This document shows, piece after piece, positions 22,106 to 34,246 of a DNA stretch of 64,000 bases (positions are counted from its first letter, which is position 1; each line of letters opens with the position of its first letter). Location: the NCBI RefSeq assembly GCF_039555335.1, contig NC_092628.1:96972536-97036535 (forward strand), written 5' to 3'. The notes under the pieces were generated by a model, which did no database searches, had not been told where the DNA came from, and saw only the letters and a program-made list of their open reading frames with translations. Both the position numbers and the translations under genes were made by a program. Source of the DNA: Amphiura filiformis (Eukaryota; Echinodermata; Ophiuroidea; Amphilepidida; Amphiuridae).

Positions 22106-23396
22106 GTTTAGCCTTCATCTTTGGATCATTAGATCACCAAAATTAACTTGAAATGTACAAACAGGTGGGTGCAAAGAATTGTTGGCACCTGGAGAGGGGG
22201 CACAGCAAAATGGGTAAAGCAATTTACATGTAGTGCACAGACATTCTATCGCACAGTATTATTGCAAATTGTCATCATAATTTCATCTATGTGACAGATT
22301 CAACCATTCTCTTACTAATACATGAAAAAACTGAAACCTGCAGACAGCAACCGCTAGAAAACAAAGGATTTGCCTACCTTCAAAAGTGGATTCCTATTAG
22401 TGCTCTTTTGCTTATAAGAATATACTCTTACCAAAATGCATTGCGATACGTACCATTTGATCTATACAGCAAACATACAGAATATTAACAACTTAATAAA
22501 AATACACATCAGAATAACAACTCTTATTGATAACAAGAAGTTGACCTGAAATTAGTGTGCAAAAGTACAGTAAAGTTATTCAAAACATTTGTAGACTTAC
22601 GTCTTCTTACCAAGCCCTCACCTCAGACTTTATCCTGATATTGTTGTGTCAACGATTTCACTGTAAAAATCAGAGGTCGGCCAACACAACTATTTCACTG
22701 TAAAACTCATAGGCTGGCAAAGAAGTTTCTAACTAGGGATCAAAATGAACTCCAAATGTATTAAAAAGCATAAGTGACATAGCTGCTGGGGGAAGGGGCG
22801 ATTGTCCTCCTGATGAAATTTGGCCCTTTGTGCAATTGAATTGTATAGCTGTTGCATCTTTACAAAGAACAACTAATTAAAAATCATGCAATATTGTATC
22901 ATAAAATGTGTGTTTTTACTTGTCAGTTTTGAAGACCAAGTATCAATTACCACCAAAAATCCAAACTATGTCACTGAAAAACATGTGTCAAATTTCTATA
23001 CTTGAATATTTGTTTTTCTGCATTATGTGGAAAATAGATATGACTAATTACTGTAATAATTATTTATATACTATTCTATAGTATGTAAAACCTGCAATTA
23101 TATAATCAGTTACTGTAGTTAAATCTCTTTCCTTGAATTTACAGCAAACCTACAAACATATTAATAACAGAATAAACATTTTCAAACATAAAATAGAAAA
23201 GGAAGAGAGAGAGAGAGAAAAGGAATCAGAAAAGTCATAGAGCTGTATACGGTTACTAATATACAGCTTTATGGGAAAAGGCTGAGTAGGTGTTGTGCCA
23301 TAAAGTGTGCTTGATCGCCAGTGGACGCATATGCTATGAAGGATGCGTGTACTATTATTTAGTCCTGTTAATATTCAAATTCTGCAAACATCTGCC
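22106..23396. other. intron, no exon recognised
   Basis: A short (ga)n run lies at 23200-23222. I searched for a small exon with phase 1 in and phase 2 out that could link 25307 to 21511; candidates near 22376 and 22600 are closed by stops or have the wrong phase. Confidence 0.4.
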
Positions 23397-24070
23397 TTAA
23401 GGGATCTGGAATGAGCGTTTTGAGCGTTTCAACAGTATTTTTTATGGAACATGAGAGCACCTCAGGCGTGTCGAATTGCATTCTGAATACTGAAGCATGT
23501 CTTTCTGATATCAAATAATTTTCATTTTTGAAAATCACAATATAATACAAATTTTATGACAAATTATAAAAATTTGATATTTTTCAAATTTTTGATATAT
23601 AACAGTCCTCAAAGTAAATTTTATAAATCTAATGATATAGTCTTAAAGTGTATGTAGCTGGGAGGAAAAGCCGACGATCAATTGAAAATTTTGACCTTTC
23701 ATATTGAAGATATGGATTTTTTCCCCAAAAGACCTAATTTTTTTTGGTGTTTTGGGAAAAAAAATCCATATCTTCAATAATGAAAGGTCAAAATTTTCAA
23801 TTGATCGTCGGCTTTTCATCCCACCTACATACATCGCGTAAGTATAAATCATCAGATTTATAAAGTTTACTTCAGTACTGTTAAATATCAAAAATATCAA
23901 TTTTTAATGATTTGCCATAAAATGTGTATTACATTGCGAATTTCAAAAAATCAAAATTATTTGATATCAGAATGACATTCTTCGTATTCAGAATGCAATT
24001 CGATATGTCTGATGTGCTCTATAATGTCCCACAATAAATACTGTCCAAACGTTCATACCCCATCCCTTAA
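23397..24070. mobile_element. 674-bp foldback element flanked by TTAA, copy 1
   Basis: TTAA sits at both ends, followed by gggatctggaatgagcg on the left and preceded by cgttcataccccatccc on the right. The centre is a long palindrome around gaaaattttgacctttcata and ccatatcttcaat. No coding frame. Nearly the same sequence occurs at 35110-35776. Confidence 0.8.
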
Positions 24071-25306
24071 TAGGGTGTGACAAAGCTGGTGAACCAATGT
24101 AATTTTGTCTCTGTATTTACTGTGTTATTTGGAGGAAAATTACCCAAATCACTTTTGCTTTGTACACACTGGTGCCTTATGTGGTGCACTAGGGCCTCTA
24201 CAGGTAATTTATCCTGGAAACTAGGATTGAGTTCAGAACTGGGAACGGTCCCCTTCTCTTTTCAAATAGTTCCAACACCTAATGACCCTAAGTTCCTGTA
24301 CACAGGGCCAACAGCTTTACATGACTTCTGAACCATGAGAGTGATTTATACAATGTGTTCTTTGGGGAATATTAAACAAATCAAAACAAAATATGAACAA
24401 TGTCATAATTTTCAAATAAAAATGCCCCATGTGCTTACACATTAGGTTCATTAGTAAAGTGAGAGCTGAGCAAATTTCGGGCACCTTATAAGCTTGAAGG
24501 CAATTAAAAAAAGGGGAGTTATTACATCCAACCGCAGAGAGGCAAGTTACCCATTGTGGATTACAAAAATTGAGAATGGTACACAGGGTAATATAAATCC
24601 AGAATGGTAGTCGGTCAGTGCACTAAGGTTGTTTAATATTTTAGCCTTATCACCCAACTGCATTCTTGAACGTAGACTACTTTGATTAGGCTCTTTCAAA
24701 ATCAGTATTTCCTATTCCCTGAGTTCCAGTATAAATGCCAAGGGTCTATGGTCCCAGTACCCCCGGTAAGCACACAATCCCGAAAAAAAAATCCTATTCT
24801 TGGGGCATACTGTATACAGTAGGTGGCATTTTTTGATTGGGCAGGGTTTGTGAAACAAAGTAGAAATGTTTTTCAACAAACATTTTTGAAGTAGACTACT
24901 TTGAATGATATGTTTTGTACATTTTGTTTTATGAATTACGCATTCTGCTAACCGTCCAGCGCAAGGTACTATGCACATACTTGACGTCACGCGCATATAC
25001 ATACGAGGGTTAATGCTTACAAAGGACCTTGCAAAAGATTATAAATGGATATAAGAGGTGCCTTTGGCCACAGATCAGTGACTTCCTGTAAAGTGCAAAT
25101 GATCTTGTGAAATTGTGCTATATGAATAATCTACCATAATTTCAATTTTTAAGACTCAACATGAAATGAGCAATTCTGCCAAAATGTGGCTCCCTGATTT
25201 ATGTATGAACTACATACACCCCTGCAGACTGGCTGTGGTGCATTTCAGTAATATTTATGCATCCAAAGTCCTAAACCTATTGTAAGTCCCAAACAATCAT
25301 ATTTAC
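24071..25306. other. intron, no feature recognised
   Basis: An 84-codon plus-strand frame at 24077-24331 has no family resemblance and is not called. gtagactactttga occurs twice (near 24675 and 24893), as scattered repeat fragments. Confidence 0.4.
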
Positions 25307-25531
25307 CTGCACAATTATCTTCGTCGCTATTATCCATGCAGTCATCTACCCTTCCATCACACCATTGATCCCACTCAATGCATCTCCCATTAGCACAGTT
25401 GAAAGTTGTATGAGGACAACATTGTAATTCATCACTTCTATCAACGCAGTCAGGATAGGTATCACACCAAAATACTTCTTGAATACACTCACCACTGTTG
25501 CATTGTTCATACCCGTCCAGGCAAAGTGAAT
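25307..25531 (-). CDS. exon with two LDLa repeats (LDLa-3 and -4), phase 1-1
   Basis: Acceptor ttaaag, donor gtaaat, 225 nt. Repeat 1: C-L-D-G-Y-E-Q-C-N-S-G-E-C with calcium cage D-C-V-D-R-S-D-E. Repeat 2: CPHTTFNCANGRCIEWDQWC with D-C-M-D-N-S-D-E. Class A repeats bind Ca2+ through the D-x-S-D-E cluster and serve in ligand binding. Both acidic cages are intact. Repeat 1 is a little short before Cys2. This pair lies nearest the putative membrane segment. Confidence 0.9.
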
Positions 25532-26090
25532 CTTTAACAAAATATCGTAATTTGCATTATTTTCTTAGATATTTGTGCAACTGATATTAATAGTGTCAAA
25601 AGAAATTTTAACAGGGATGTTTTGAAGTTATAGGGATTACCAGTGACTTGCCCAACCAGAACACCCTTAAATGCAAAACTTCAGATGTTTGTATTGGAAC
25701 CTGAACAAGCATAGATATGCTAACAAACAGACAAAAATATTCAAGTTAATTGTAAACATAAAACATGACATGTAGGCCTATAATAAAGATAAAATTAAAG
25801 TAATTCTGTACTTGACACAAATGGTGCGAGTGAGGATGTTGAATTTGGTAACCAGGGTTTTCGTATCAGCGCTAGCAGTCGACACTATGATAACAATTTA
25901 CACTTAGAGGCAGTTATTTGAAATGTTTGTGAAATAGAAATGATATTTTATAATAACATTTCAGTTAAATTATTGATTGTTTGGTGAAACTGGACAAAAT
26001 ATTTAGCATAAAAAATCTCAGATAAATCCCTTGATAATGTGAATTGAAAAGGAAACATTAAAAGTGGGATCAAAGTTTAAATTTTGTTAC
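25532..26090. other. intron, nothing seen
   Basis: Intronic AT-rich sequence between the LDLa exon and the Thr-rich micro-exon; no repeats with recognisable ends. Confidence 0.4.
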
Positions 26091-26144
26091 CTATCATTGT
26101 GGTTCCTGTATCTGTAGTGGCTGCATCTGTTGTAAAATCTGCTT
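26091..26144 (-). CDS. Thr-rich linker micro-exon, phase 1-1
   Basis: Acceptor ttatgacag and donor gtaaca enclose 54 nt coding ADFTTDAATTDTGTTMI. Seven of 17 residues are Thr, suggesting an O-glycosylated spacer between FN3 and the membrane-proximal LDLa pair. Phase compatibility with both neighbours is the main support, as the peptide has no domain match. Confidence 0.55.
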
Positions 26145-27910
26145 CTGTCATAAGAACAAATAATGTATACATCAAAATAAGAAATAAAAAAGAAGGGGGG
26201 GGGAGGATAATTTGCTGCAAATGGGTAATGACCTATATAATAAAAATTCCTTTAAAAAAGGAATGGGGCGCCCAAATTATGTGAGCTTGGACGTGATATG
26301 GTGAATTCCATGGCATGGTGTTTAGATTTGGTCCCGGGGATTTGGTATCATAATGATTTTTTCTAGGGAAGAGTAGAAGATGATCAAATGCAAGACAAAT
26401 GTGTTTGATTGGGGAAGGTGTATCACAGGACCGTTTTGGATGAAATAAATTGAATTGGAATGAAGCTGTCGTGTCAATTTGCGATTATGTGGGGTGGGGA
26501 GTTCAATTTTGGGGCATATTGTAGTGATGATATTGCTTTGGATATTGAATATTGTTGAATTTAGATTATGCAGGGGGTATATGATGGATAGTATAGAAGA
26601 GGATCTACCCTATGTTGACCAAAAGAAAAGTTTTATGAATGTATAACGTCTGTGATACATATACATCATAACGTCTGTGATACATATACATCATCTACTT
26701 GCTAATACACTGAAAATCTAATAGAGATGAAGGATAAAAGACAATTACAGAACATTCATTCTTCAAAAGTAGCTATATGGGTATACAATGTTTACAAGAT
26801 AAGAACGTTAATGTTTTGTACATGAACGTAACATCTTTGATACATAGTTGTTAACACACTGAAAATCTGACTAGAGATTTACAATTTGATGATATCCAAA
26901 AGAATACTTACTAACTTAGCATTGAAGAATTAAAATAATTACAGAACTTTCATTTGTTAACATACACGTAGCAATGATTAACAATGTTGAAAATACAAAC
27001 GTAACGCTTTGTTCATAAACATAACATCCTCGACACATCTAGGATCCGCATAATCTGTTGATTAATGTCATAAACAGTCACAAAAGATTTATGGTCTGAT
27101 CATTTTATCATTTTAAGGGGACCCGATATTGCATTTGGAAGAACCTGGCTTTTCAATTACTATCAAAACTGCTGGGTACCAAACTTTTTGATACAGCTTG
27201 TATAGTATTAGTAATTTGTTCTAATTTCCATGCAAAAGGAGCCAGTTGTTTCATCCTTAAAACAAATAGGCTACACCATAATTTCCAATTACCCCATGCA
27301 GATAGATAAGACCTTGGTAAGATAAGCGTGTTAATTGTTATGTCACTATCACTATCTTGATCTTGATAAGATGCCTGACTTTGAAACTTTGGGTACAAAA
27401 ACTCATACTCTGCAAGTTAGGTCAAATTTTGCACTATGATTGTTTATTTGAGCTTATTGGACTATGCCATTCAGATTAGGCTATTGTAATCCAAAGTGTT
27501 GGTCACCGTCTATCGGGTTCTAAGAGGCGGTAAACTGGTTACAAAGGTCAAAGTGGTTACAAAGGTCAAAGGTCTCGATTTATTTGGTGTTTTTACAAAT
27601 CCATTAATTTTGTCTTTTAAACAAAGAATATCCGCACACCATTTTATCCGGTGCATAACAGAAAACAATAATAAAATAAAATCCAAGCATATTGTGGATT
27701 TATTTCTGAGCAAGGGCATAATTTTAGCAAAATAGCACAACAATTGCGGAGTAAATCTAGTAAGACTGAAATTAGAAGCTACTCACAAGTACATGCCAAT
27801 ATTGTGGGACGCCTCCGTAGAGGGCGCCCCAAAAACAAAATACTTTTGCAAAAAAATAGTCCCAATTCATTTCCTGACAATTAATGTGTTAAAGCATTCA
27901 AATATCACAA
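26145..27910. other. intron with a short direct duplication
   Basis: A 25-bp unit (ataacgtctgtgatacatat acatc) is repeated in tandem at 26643-26693. The rest is AT-rich with no exon. Near 27510-27575 tacaaaggtcaaa occurs twice. Confidence 0.5.
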
Positions 27911-28456
27911 TTAGGCCAAAAAAAAAGTTGTTTGTTTGTCCTCCACCGCCCGCTCCTCAGATGAAGGCCTGTATTCATATACCAATATTTTTTTTTTTAT
28001 ATTTTTTTTAAATTTTTATAAAATTAAGTAAAATTCAATTTTTTTTTCAGATTTGGAGTATCTCTGGACCTAGCTAGAGCTAAATGCTAAGATCTTTCAT
28101 GATTGAAAATATAAAAAAGCCCCCCAAAAACATTTTGTGTCTTCAATATGCAAAGTTATAACTTGTGTTCATGTCATAGTCTATTATTTTTAGTGACTTC
28201 AAAATACATTGCAGTTGAAATCATTAAAAGACTATGACATGAACACAAATTATAACTTTAACTGCATATTAAAGAAACAAAATGTTGGTTTTTTTAAAGT
28301 CACCATGAATGATTGTAGCAATAGCTCTAGCAAGGTCCAGGAATACGCCAAATCCAAAAAAAAAATTTAAAAAAAAAAAAAAAATCCGCCCGCCCGCACG
28401 TCCTCTTTCAAAGCTGTGGAGGACAAACAAACAATTTTTTTTTTTTTTTTGCCTTA
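27911..28456. mobile_element. TIR element with A-run ends, TTA-flanked, copy 2
   Basis: Left (tta)ggccaaaaaaaaagttgttt gtttgtcctcca and right gtggaggacaaacaaacaa plus T-run plus gcc(tta) are inverse complements. Inside, a perfect hairpin has arms aaagttataacttgtgttca / tgaacacaaattataacttt at 28152-28181 and 28230-28259. Same family as 16292-17193 with a different interior. It lies 91 bp from the FN3 exon. Confidence 0.7.
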
Positions 28457-28547
28457 CAATGGAGCCAAATAATACGGTCCAATGCGAAGCGAAAAATGCC
28501 CTTAGTTACCTCAGTAAACCAAAAGTAAACTACCATAGCCAACTTAC

Positions 28548-28853
28548 TTGTTTCAAAGGTCAATAGAGGTATTTTAACATCAAATGATTCTTCTCCTTGC
28601 CCTTCAGTATCTATGACAGGTTCAATTAAAACATCATACGTCGTTTCTGGTTGTAAACCAGTTACTCTGATCTCAGCACCAGCTTCAGCAGGAACATACA
28701 CTGTGTGTAAAAGGCTACCATCTCGAGAAATTAGTGTTACTACGTATTTTGTAATAGCCCTCCGAGGTTCACCTGTTAGTTCTGGTGCATCTCGATCCAC
28801 ATTGAGTGTGATGGATCTTCCGCCAATGTTTCGTATTGCTGGGGCAGGTAATT
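28548..28853 (-). CDS. fibronectin type III domain exon, phase 1-1
   Basis: Acceptor gttgcag, donor gtaagt, 306 nt, 101 whole codons. It starts LPAPAIRNIGGRSITLNVD and contains the FN3 signature I-R-V-T-G-L-Q-P-E-T-T-Y-D-V-L-I (E-F strand region with the conserved Leu-x-Pro-x-Thr-x-Tyr). The usual B-strand tryptophan is absent (LNVD instead). It sits between two LDLa pairs, probably as a spacer or ligand-contact module on the extracellular side. Confidence 0.85.
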
Positions 28854-28942
28854 CTGCAACAAAACACAAGTCATATTTAAAACACCCTCCAAAAAAGGGT
28901 CATATTTCTATGTCTATGTCATAGTAAAGTGGTATGATGATG

Positions 28943-29547
28943 CAATTGAATACCTGAGTGGAAGAAGGGCCCAACTCCATTTTTTTACAAAAATGAGTTA
29001 GACCCAGCATTTTATTGCCAGCAGACTGTTCTTCCTTGTGTGTGAAAGATGAGCCAAAATCCACTCTCTAAATAGTCTTCCACATACACTTAATCATGGT
29101 TTTCATGGAAGAAAGGCCCAACTCCATGGAGTTGTGCCCTTCATCCACAAATATTGGGTTAAAGAGGAATTTTGTTCATCCATGAAATCTGCTTTTCACT
29201 ACAACAAACTTTCTTGCTAACATATTACATGCTTCTACTTGTGCAATTAATGGATAAATATTAAATTTCTGTGCCTATTTATAACACATCTGGTTACAGA
29301 ACTGGCACTTGCAATATATTAGCGGAAGAAGGGCCCAACTCCAGCTTGTATTAAGACCAGTACCGTTGCCATGGAAACATCAAATATAATTTCGAATGTA
29401 TGTAATATTGTATGTTCATGTATTAAATATCCCCTGAAGATGAAAATATTCTGTCTACAAAACTTTTCCAAATATTAAGTTTTTTCTTAATATCTCAAAA
29501 ACAGTTTTGATGGAGTTGGGCCCTTCTTCCACTCAGGTATTCAATTG
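28943..29547. mobile_element. 605-bp element with 38-bp perfect inverted ends
   Basis: caattgaatacctgagtgga agaagggcccaactccat at the left is repeated exactly in inverse at the right. Further internal copies of ggaagaagggcccaactcca occur near 29105-29140 and 29325-29343. It is non-coding. Confidence 0.85.
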
Positions 29548-30070
29548 TGCAAGCCCATGCACCTTCAAATTATAAGCATTCAAAACATGGCCATGCAAAC
29601 GTTCACATTTTAAAGACACTGCACAGACAGGCGTATGAAATTTTACTCATTGTATTGGCGTCACTACCTTGCCAAGGTGACAAATGGTATAGAGACCTCA
29701 ATTAAGGTTATTAATTATTTTAAACTGTTGTGATTTGGTAGTTCACAGCATCTTACGAATGGTAGTGAGCTTTGGCAAAAACTGCATTGCTCAATTCATA
29801 GCGAGCATGTAGAAGAATTAAAATATCACATATTTACTTTTATAGGTGCTGCGGTTCTTGAGTTACGTTGTAAAGAGGGCTGAAACAACAACACTTTTGT
29901 AAAACGTACGTAACTCATTAAAAACAATAAATTAAGCAAGTTTGCAAAGTATACGATTTGTAGAATGAACTTTTGCAAAACATCAAGGTGTTATATATTG
30001 ATCTAGATAATGAAAATCGAATTTTAGGTTGCTTCGACCAACAATACCTCGTCTACCCTTAATTACTTAC
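29548..30070. other. intron, nothing recognised
   Basis: No exon or repeat end is supported. Confidence 0.4.
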
Positions 30071-30307
30071 CAACACAGATTTGAGATTCGTCACTGTTAT
30101 CTCCACAATGATTTCTTCCATCACAGACATTTTCTTTATCCATACAAAGGCCATTTGAACAGAGGAATTTAAATGGACAGGTAGCACAGAAAGCTTCATC
30201 TTCATCACTGCTATCATAACAGTCTTGAAACCCATCACATGCCCAATCTTCAAAGACACATGATCCATTGTCAGCGCAAGCAAATTCATCTGGTAAACAT
30301 GTTGGTC
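30071..30307 (-). CDS. exon with two LDLa repeats (LDLa-1 and -2), phase 1-1
   Basis: Acceptor gatattaag, donor gtaagt, 237 nt. Repeat 1: [15 protein letters not shown] with D-C-Y-D-S-S-D-E. Repeat 2: [13 protein letters not shown] with H-C-G-D-N-S-D-E. Both match the class A module closely, with F-x-C near the start and an S-D-E calcium cage. It follows the EGF block and precedes FN3. Confidence 0.92.
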
Positions 30308-30690
30308 CTTAATATCAAACATAAAAATAAACTAGAGCGGTTCTCGGGTTGCGCGGTTTTCGGCATACGCGGTTGGTGTGTAAGGTTGTTGGGTGATGGT
30401 ATGGTAGTGGTTGTGTTTAGATGTGAGTTTCTTTTCAGAACCCTGTATGGGCGAAGCCTGGATTGTGGATGGGGAGTGTGGGGTGATTAAAGAAGGAAAT
30501 AATATGGAAATGTATTAAATAGGCCGCTCGGCTGTGTAATGTTTTTACAAGATGCCCAGAGCACGGGTTGGGATATGGGATATCCCCTCGTGGTGTCGAG
30601 TTCACAACAGGTGTTGGTATTGCTTTACCAAAACAACCCGAGCCGTGTGGTGGAAGTTCAGTTTGTATGTATAGACAGTTTCCTAGCAAT
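30308..30690. other. intron, nothing recognised
   Basis: G/T-rich patch near 30350-30480; no supported feature. Confidence 0.4.
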
Positions 30691-30691
30691 A

Positions 30692-31137
30692 TTGACTGTA
30701 CCCACCAAGTTTCATGCCCATACGACAGATGTTAGTCATTTGACCTCAGATGACCCCTAAGTGACCTTGGATTACCCCCAAAATGACCTTCCAAACATTT
30801 GACTCTTAATGTTGACTGTACTCACCAAATTTAATGCTGTTATGTCAGTTTTTAGTAATTTGACATCAGATGACCCCTGGGTGACCTCGGATGACACCGA
30901 AACGACCTTCCAATAATTTGAATCTAAATGTTGACTATACCCACCAAGTTTCGAGCCCATAACAGTTTTTAGTAATTGGACCTCAAATGCCCCTGGGAGA
31001 CCCAGGATGACCCCGAACAGACCATCCAAAAATTTTACTCTAAGTGTTGACTATACCCACCAAGTTTCGTACCATTATGACAGTTTTTAGTCATTTGACC
31101 TCAGATGAACCCTGGGTGACCTTGGATGACCCCAAAA
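30692..31137 (+). repeat. tandem repeat, period about 118 bp, about 3.8 copies
   Basis: ttgactgtacccaccaagtt recurs at 30692, 30812, 30931 and 31047. Each unit carries tgacctcagatgacccctgg followed by gtgacct and another gatgaccc, so TGACC half-sites recur at 4- to 5-base spacings. Divergence between units is about 15 percent by eye. Confidence 0.85.
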
Positions 31138-31211
31138 TCTATTCAGCTCTACAAATACAACTGACCAAGTTTAGGCGATACACCATGTTGTTAAAACCCC
31201 TGTAGACCCTA

Positions 31212-31449
31212 TAAGGAACAAACCAAAAGATCGATGACGTCCTATAAACGTAACTAGTTTCATTTCTCAGCCGACCCCTCCCTCCCTGCCAGAAACGTAA
31301 TAATGAAATGTTGAAAATTTTGACATAATAATAATAATGACACATTCTTCAGACCGATGGTTTTGTACAAACGTAATCGAGTATTTTTACCCCCTCACCC
31401 CTAAACGAAACTAGTATAGACGTCATTGATCTTTTGGTTTGTTCCCTAA
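31212..31449. mobile_element. intact copy of the aggaacaaaccaaaagatc TIR element
   Basis: Left end aaggaacaaaccaaaagatc and right end gatcttttggtttgttccct are inverse complements flanked by TA. It contains a (taa)n in the middle. It is the reference for the two half copies at 4666-4782 and 7214-7326. Confidence 0.75.
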
Positions 31450-34132
31450 TACTCGGCATCATCGCACATGTTGACTGCCAAACTTCATCACAACATAAAC
31501 TTCGAAAACGATCCATTTATTACCTTCTGTTTGTATCAATTGCCAGTGAGCAAAATACACATGCTCTGTTCACTATACACAGCAAGGTATAGGTAGCTAT
31601 GTGCACGATATTACAACCTCTACCTTGCTGCATTTGATTTGCAGTTCTGACATCTGGCCTGCGCCGGTTTAATAACCAGGTCAGACCTTTGGAGCGGGGC
31701 TAGACAGGGATGACAGAATGCTGTGTCGTCATAAATTAAATAAAATGTATTACTTTTGGTAAACAAGGGTTGTCTGAGAAGAAAAAATGTGGAAAGGTGA
31801 AAAGCAAAATGAAAAAAAAGAGAAGTAAAAACAGAAGGGGAAAATGGGGAGAAACGGGAGGGAAATTATGATTTCCTTTCTCCATGCTCAAAATTAAATG
31901 TTGAGATTAAAGTTTTCATTTTTCGTTGGAAAGGGTGTGCCCGAGTGATTGCGTATTAAAACAAACGTTAACAAACAAAAACAAAATTCCCTGAATTGTT
32001 ATGCCAAAATAAAAAATTTAATCTTGTAAATTTTTGGCTCTATGTAAAGTTTGGAAGGATTTTTGTTTCTCAAAAAAGAAAAAAAATCTGGGGTCATAAT
32101 GAGTCAAAAGATGTGTTTTATATAGTAAATGAAGTAAAAATTATGATGCGCAGTGATTATGCCACGTTATTAAATTTCTAATCTTAATATTTCGTCTTTT
32201 TGTCAAAATTCAAAAAGTATTTAGTTTTCTTTAGTTGTGGCGTTAAAATACCCAAACAATTAAGTTTCTGACGAAACAGTTCTTTCAGGGACACCCTGTA
32301 TATAGCATGTTTGTACTACAGTATCGATTTTATTGAAGGTCACTGGTAAATAAACACTTGATAGTCTGTGCCTCGGGCCAGACTGTATGTAACTATCACG
32401 ATGTTTGTTCGGATCGCCCGACACAAATTGGCTGTGTAGGAGACTAGGTCTGTGCAAACAAATTAACGACTTTATAGCGGGCGCGAGTGTTTCTAAAAAG
32501 CAACACAAAAGCAAACAAAAAAATACACCCATTGCCCGCTATTTACCGTCATGAAATGAACGACTCTAATCATGTACCGCATTAAATGAACGACTCTAAT
32601 CAGCTGCGGCAATTCCCCAATGGTGGATAGGCCTATACTATATACACGTATTCTTATTCGTGCATTTGACGGACTTGGGTGTTTTTGTTTTTGTTAAATA
32701 TCTCCTCTCCTGAACACATATTATTATAGAAAATCTATCTACTTCTTCATTCGAATACATACTATATACCCTGCAACTTTCAATATATACAGTGGCTAGA
32801 TAAACCCTTAAACGTGCGAACAAATATTGCAAAACAAAATTAAAGTATGGCTCTCCGCCTATGGCTCCGCCCATACAAAGATCAATGTAGAGCAATCAGA
32901 CCCATTATCTTAATTCATACCAGAAATATCAGTTATACTTTAAACAATGCATAACAAGAATGAGAAGTGGTAATTGTTTTCAGAATATGTCAAGCATCAA
33001 TCACAGGGTAAGGAAACAAGGAGGTTCTGTAGAAAAGTACCACAAGCCTTGTCTGCTTTCATGACCGACTGTTTTGCGATTATCTTTGGCAACAGAAGTT
33101 TTATTGACAGTTTGAAAGAGAACATTGTCCATTATAATTTCCTGCAAAATCGGCGATGGTGCAAAAATGTTCACCCTACCCACTACCTCCACTATACCCT
33201 ACCCTACCCCTATCTACTGCACCCTACTCAACCCCACCCACCCCTATTTACCCCACCACACCCCACCCCACCAACCTACCCCTACAACAAAAGAGTCCAC
33301 CCTTACAACACCCATCCACAAGTTACTACTCTCTTTTTGTTGTTGTTTGTAGTGGTGGTAGTGATGATGATGCTAGTGTTTTCCCTTATTTTGTTCGCAA
33401 TTTGTTCCAGTCCATCCTTACATACATGTATATGTATACTGTGCCAAATAAGTATCCAAACACTTGGAAAAAAATACTAATTTTAAAACTGAACCATATT
33501 TGGGACTTTGGGTAAATTTATTTTTTAATAGATGCACTATCTAACCCTGCACATTATGACATCCCATTGAATCCAATGTGACCTGAAGAAGTAAAGTTAC
33601 AAACATTTGATTGGACAAAGATCCAAGTTTAAAAGTGACAAACTGCCCTATTTAAAAATCCCTGGTATGTTCTGGTATAGGAAAAGAATACATACCGGTG
33701 AATAGCAATGGGCTCTAGAAGTAAACTCCTTTATACCTCTTCAATAATTGAATGTTTACATTTGAAAACATCATCAAAACAAGCAATTTTTGTTTGAATG
33801 AAATGTTTTCTTAGTGTATGCTGTCTGATTATGAAATAATAATTGAAGATACATGTTCAGCATAATTAGGAAATATTGATTGTCCTCTCTGGATCCTCAA
33901 CTGCATCAGCGACAGCAACTTAATAAATGTTATAGTATCATTCTCATCATGAGAACCACTTAACATTAAGTTTATAATCGTGAATTCTATTCTAAGAGAT
34001 ATCTTCAACAAAATTATAATTGCATCAGAATGCATTTGAATACAAAAGATGGGATTAAATTCCTTCATATTTCATTCTTAGGAAGGTACTATTTCGGGGT
34101 ACTATACATACCTACAAAGAAAATGTACTTAC
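31450..34132. other. intron without recognised exon
   Basis: An orphan ctttcagggacaccctgtat at 32283 matches the end of the element at 50874-52140. A strongly C-rich run (33175-33290, ccctaccctaccccta and similar) produces spurious Pro/Thr-rich frames. Near 32520-32605 catgaaatgaacgactctaatca occurs twice. Confidence 0.5.
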
Positions 34133-34246
34133 TAGTTTCACACATAACACCGGTATAGCCAGCAGCACATTGACATTCGTATCCCTCGATTCCATCCACA
34201 CATCGTCCACCATTAAGACAAGACAAGTTTCCACATTCAATATTGT
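34133..34246 (-). CDS. EGF-like exon (EGF-17)
   Basis: 114 nt between gcag and gtaagt: [37 protein letters not shown]. All six cysteines are present. Cys1-Cys2 (CGNLSC) lacks the O-glucose serine-proline motif that most of the block has. It is the last EGF before the LDLa pair. Confidence 0.9.

Noticed and set aside
22580-22670. Exon linking LDLa to the membrane helix
   Set aside because: Donor-like gtaagt and gtgagg sites exist, but all three frames contain stops between plausible acceptors and these donors.
24077-24331. 84-codon plus-strand frame
   Set aside because: No motif, opposite to the gene and inside an intron; likely a chance frame in old repeat sequence.
33175-33290. Interstitial telomere-like tract
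   Set aside because: The cccta units are irregular and mixed with ccacc; no run of true (TTAGGG)n.
33156-33515. Pro/Thr-rich frames at the C-rich tract
   Set aside because: Low-complexity cccta/ccacc sequence opens several frames at once.
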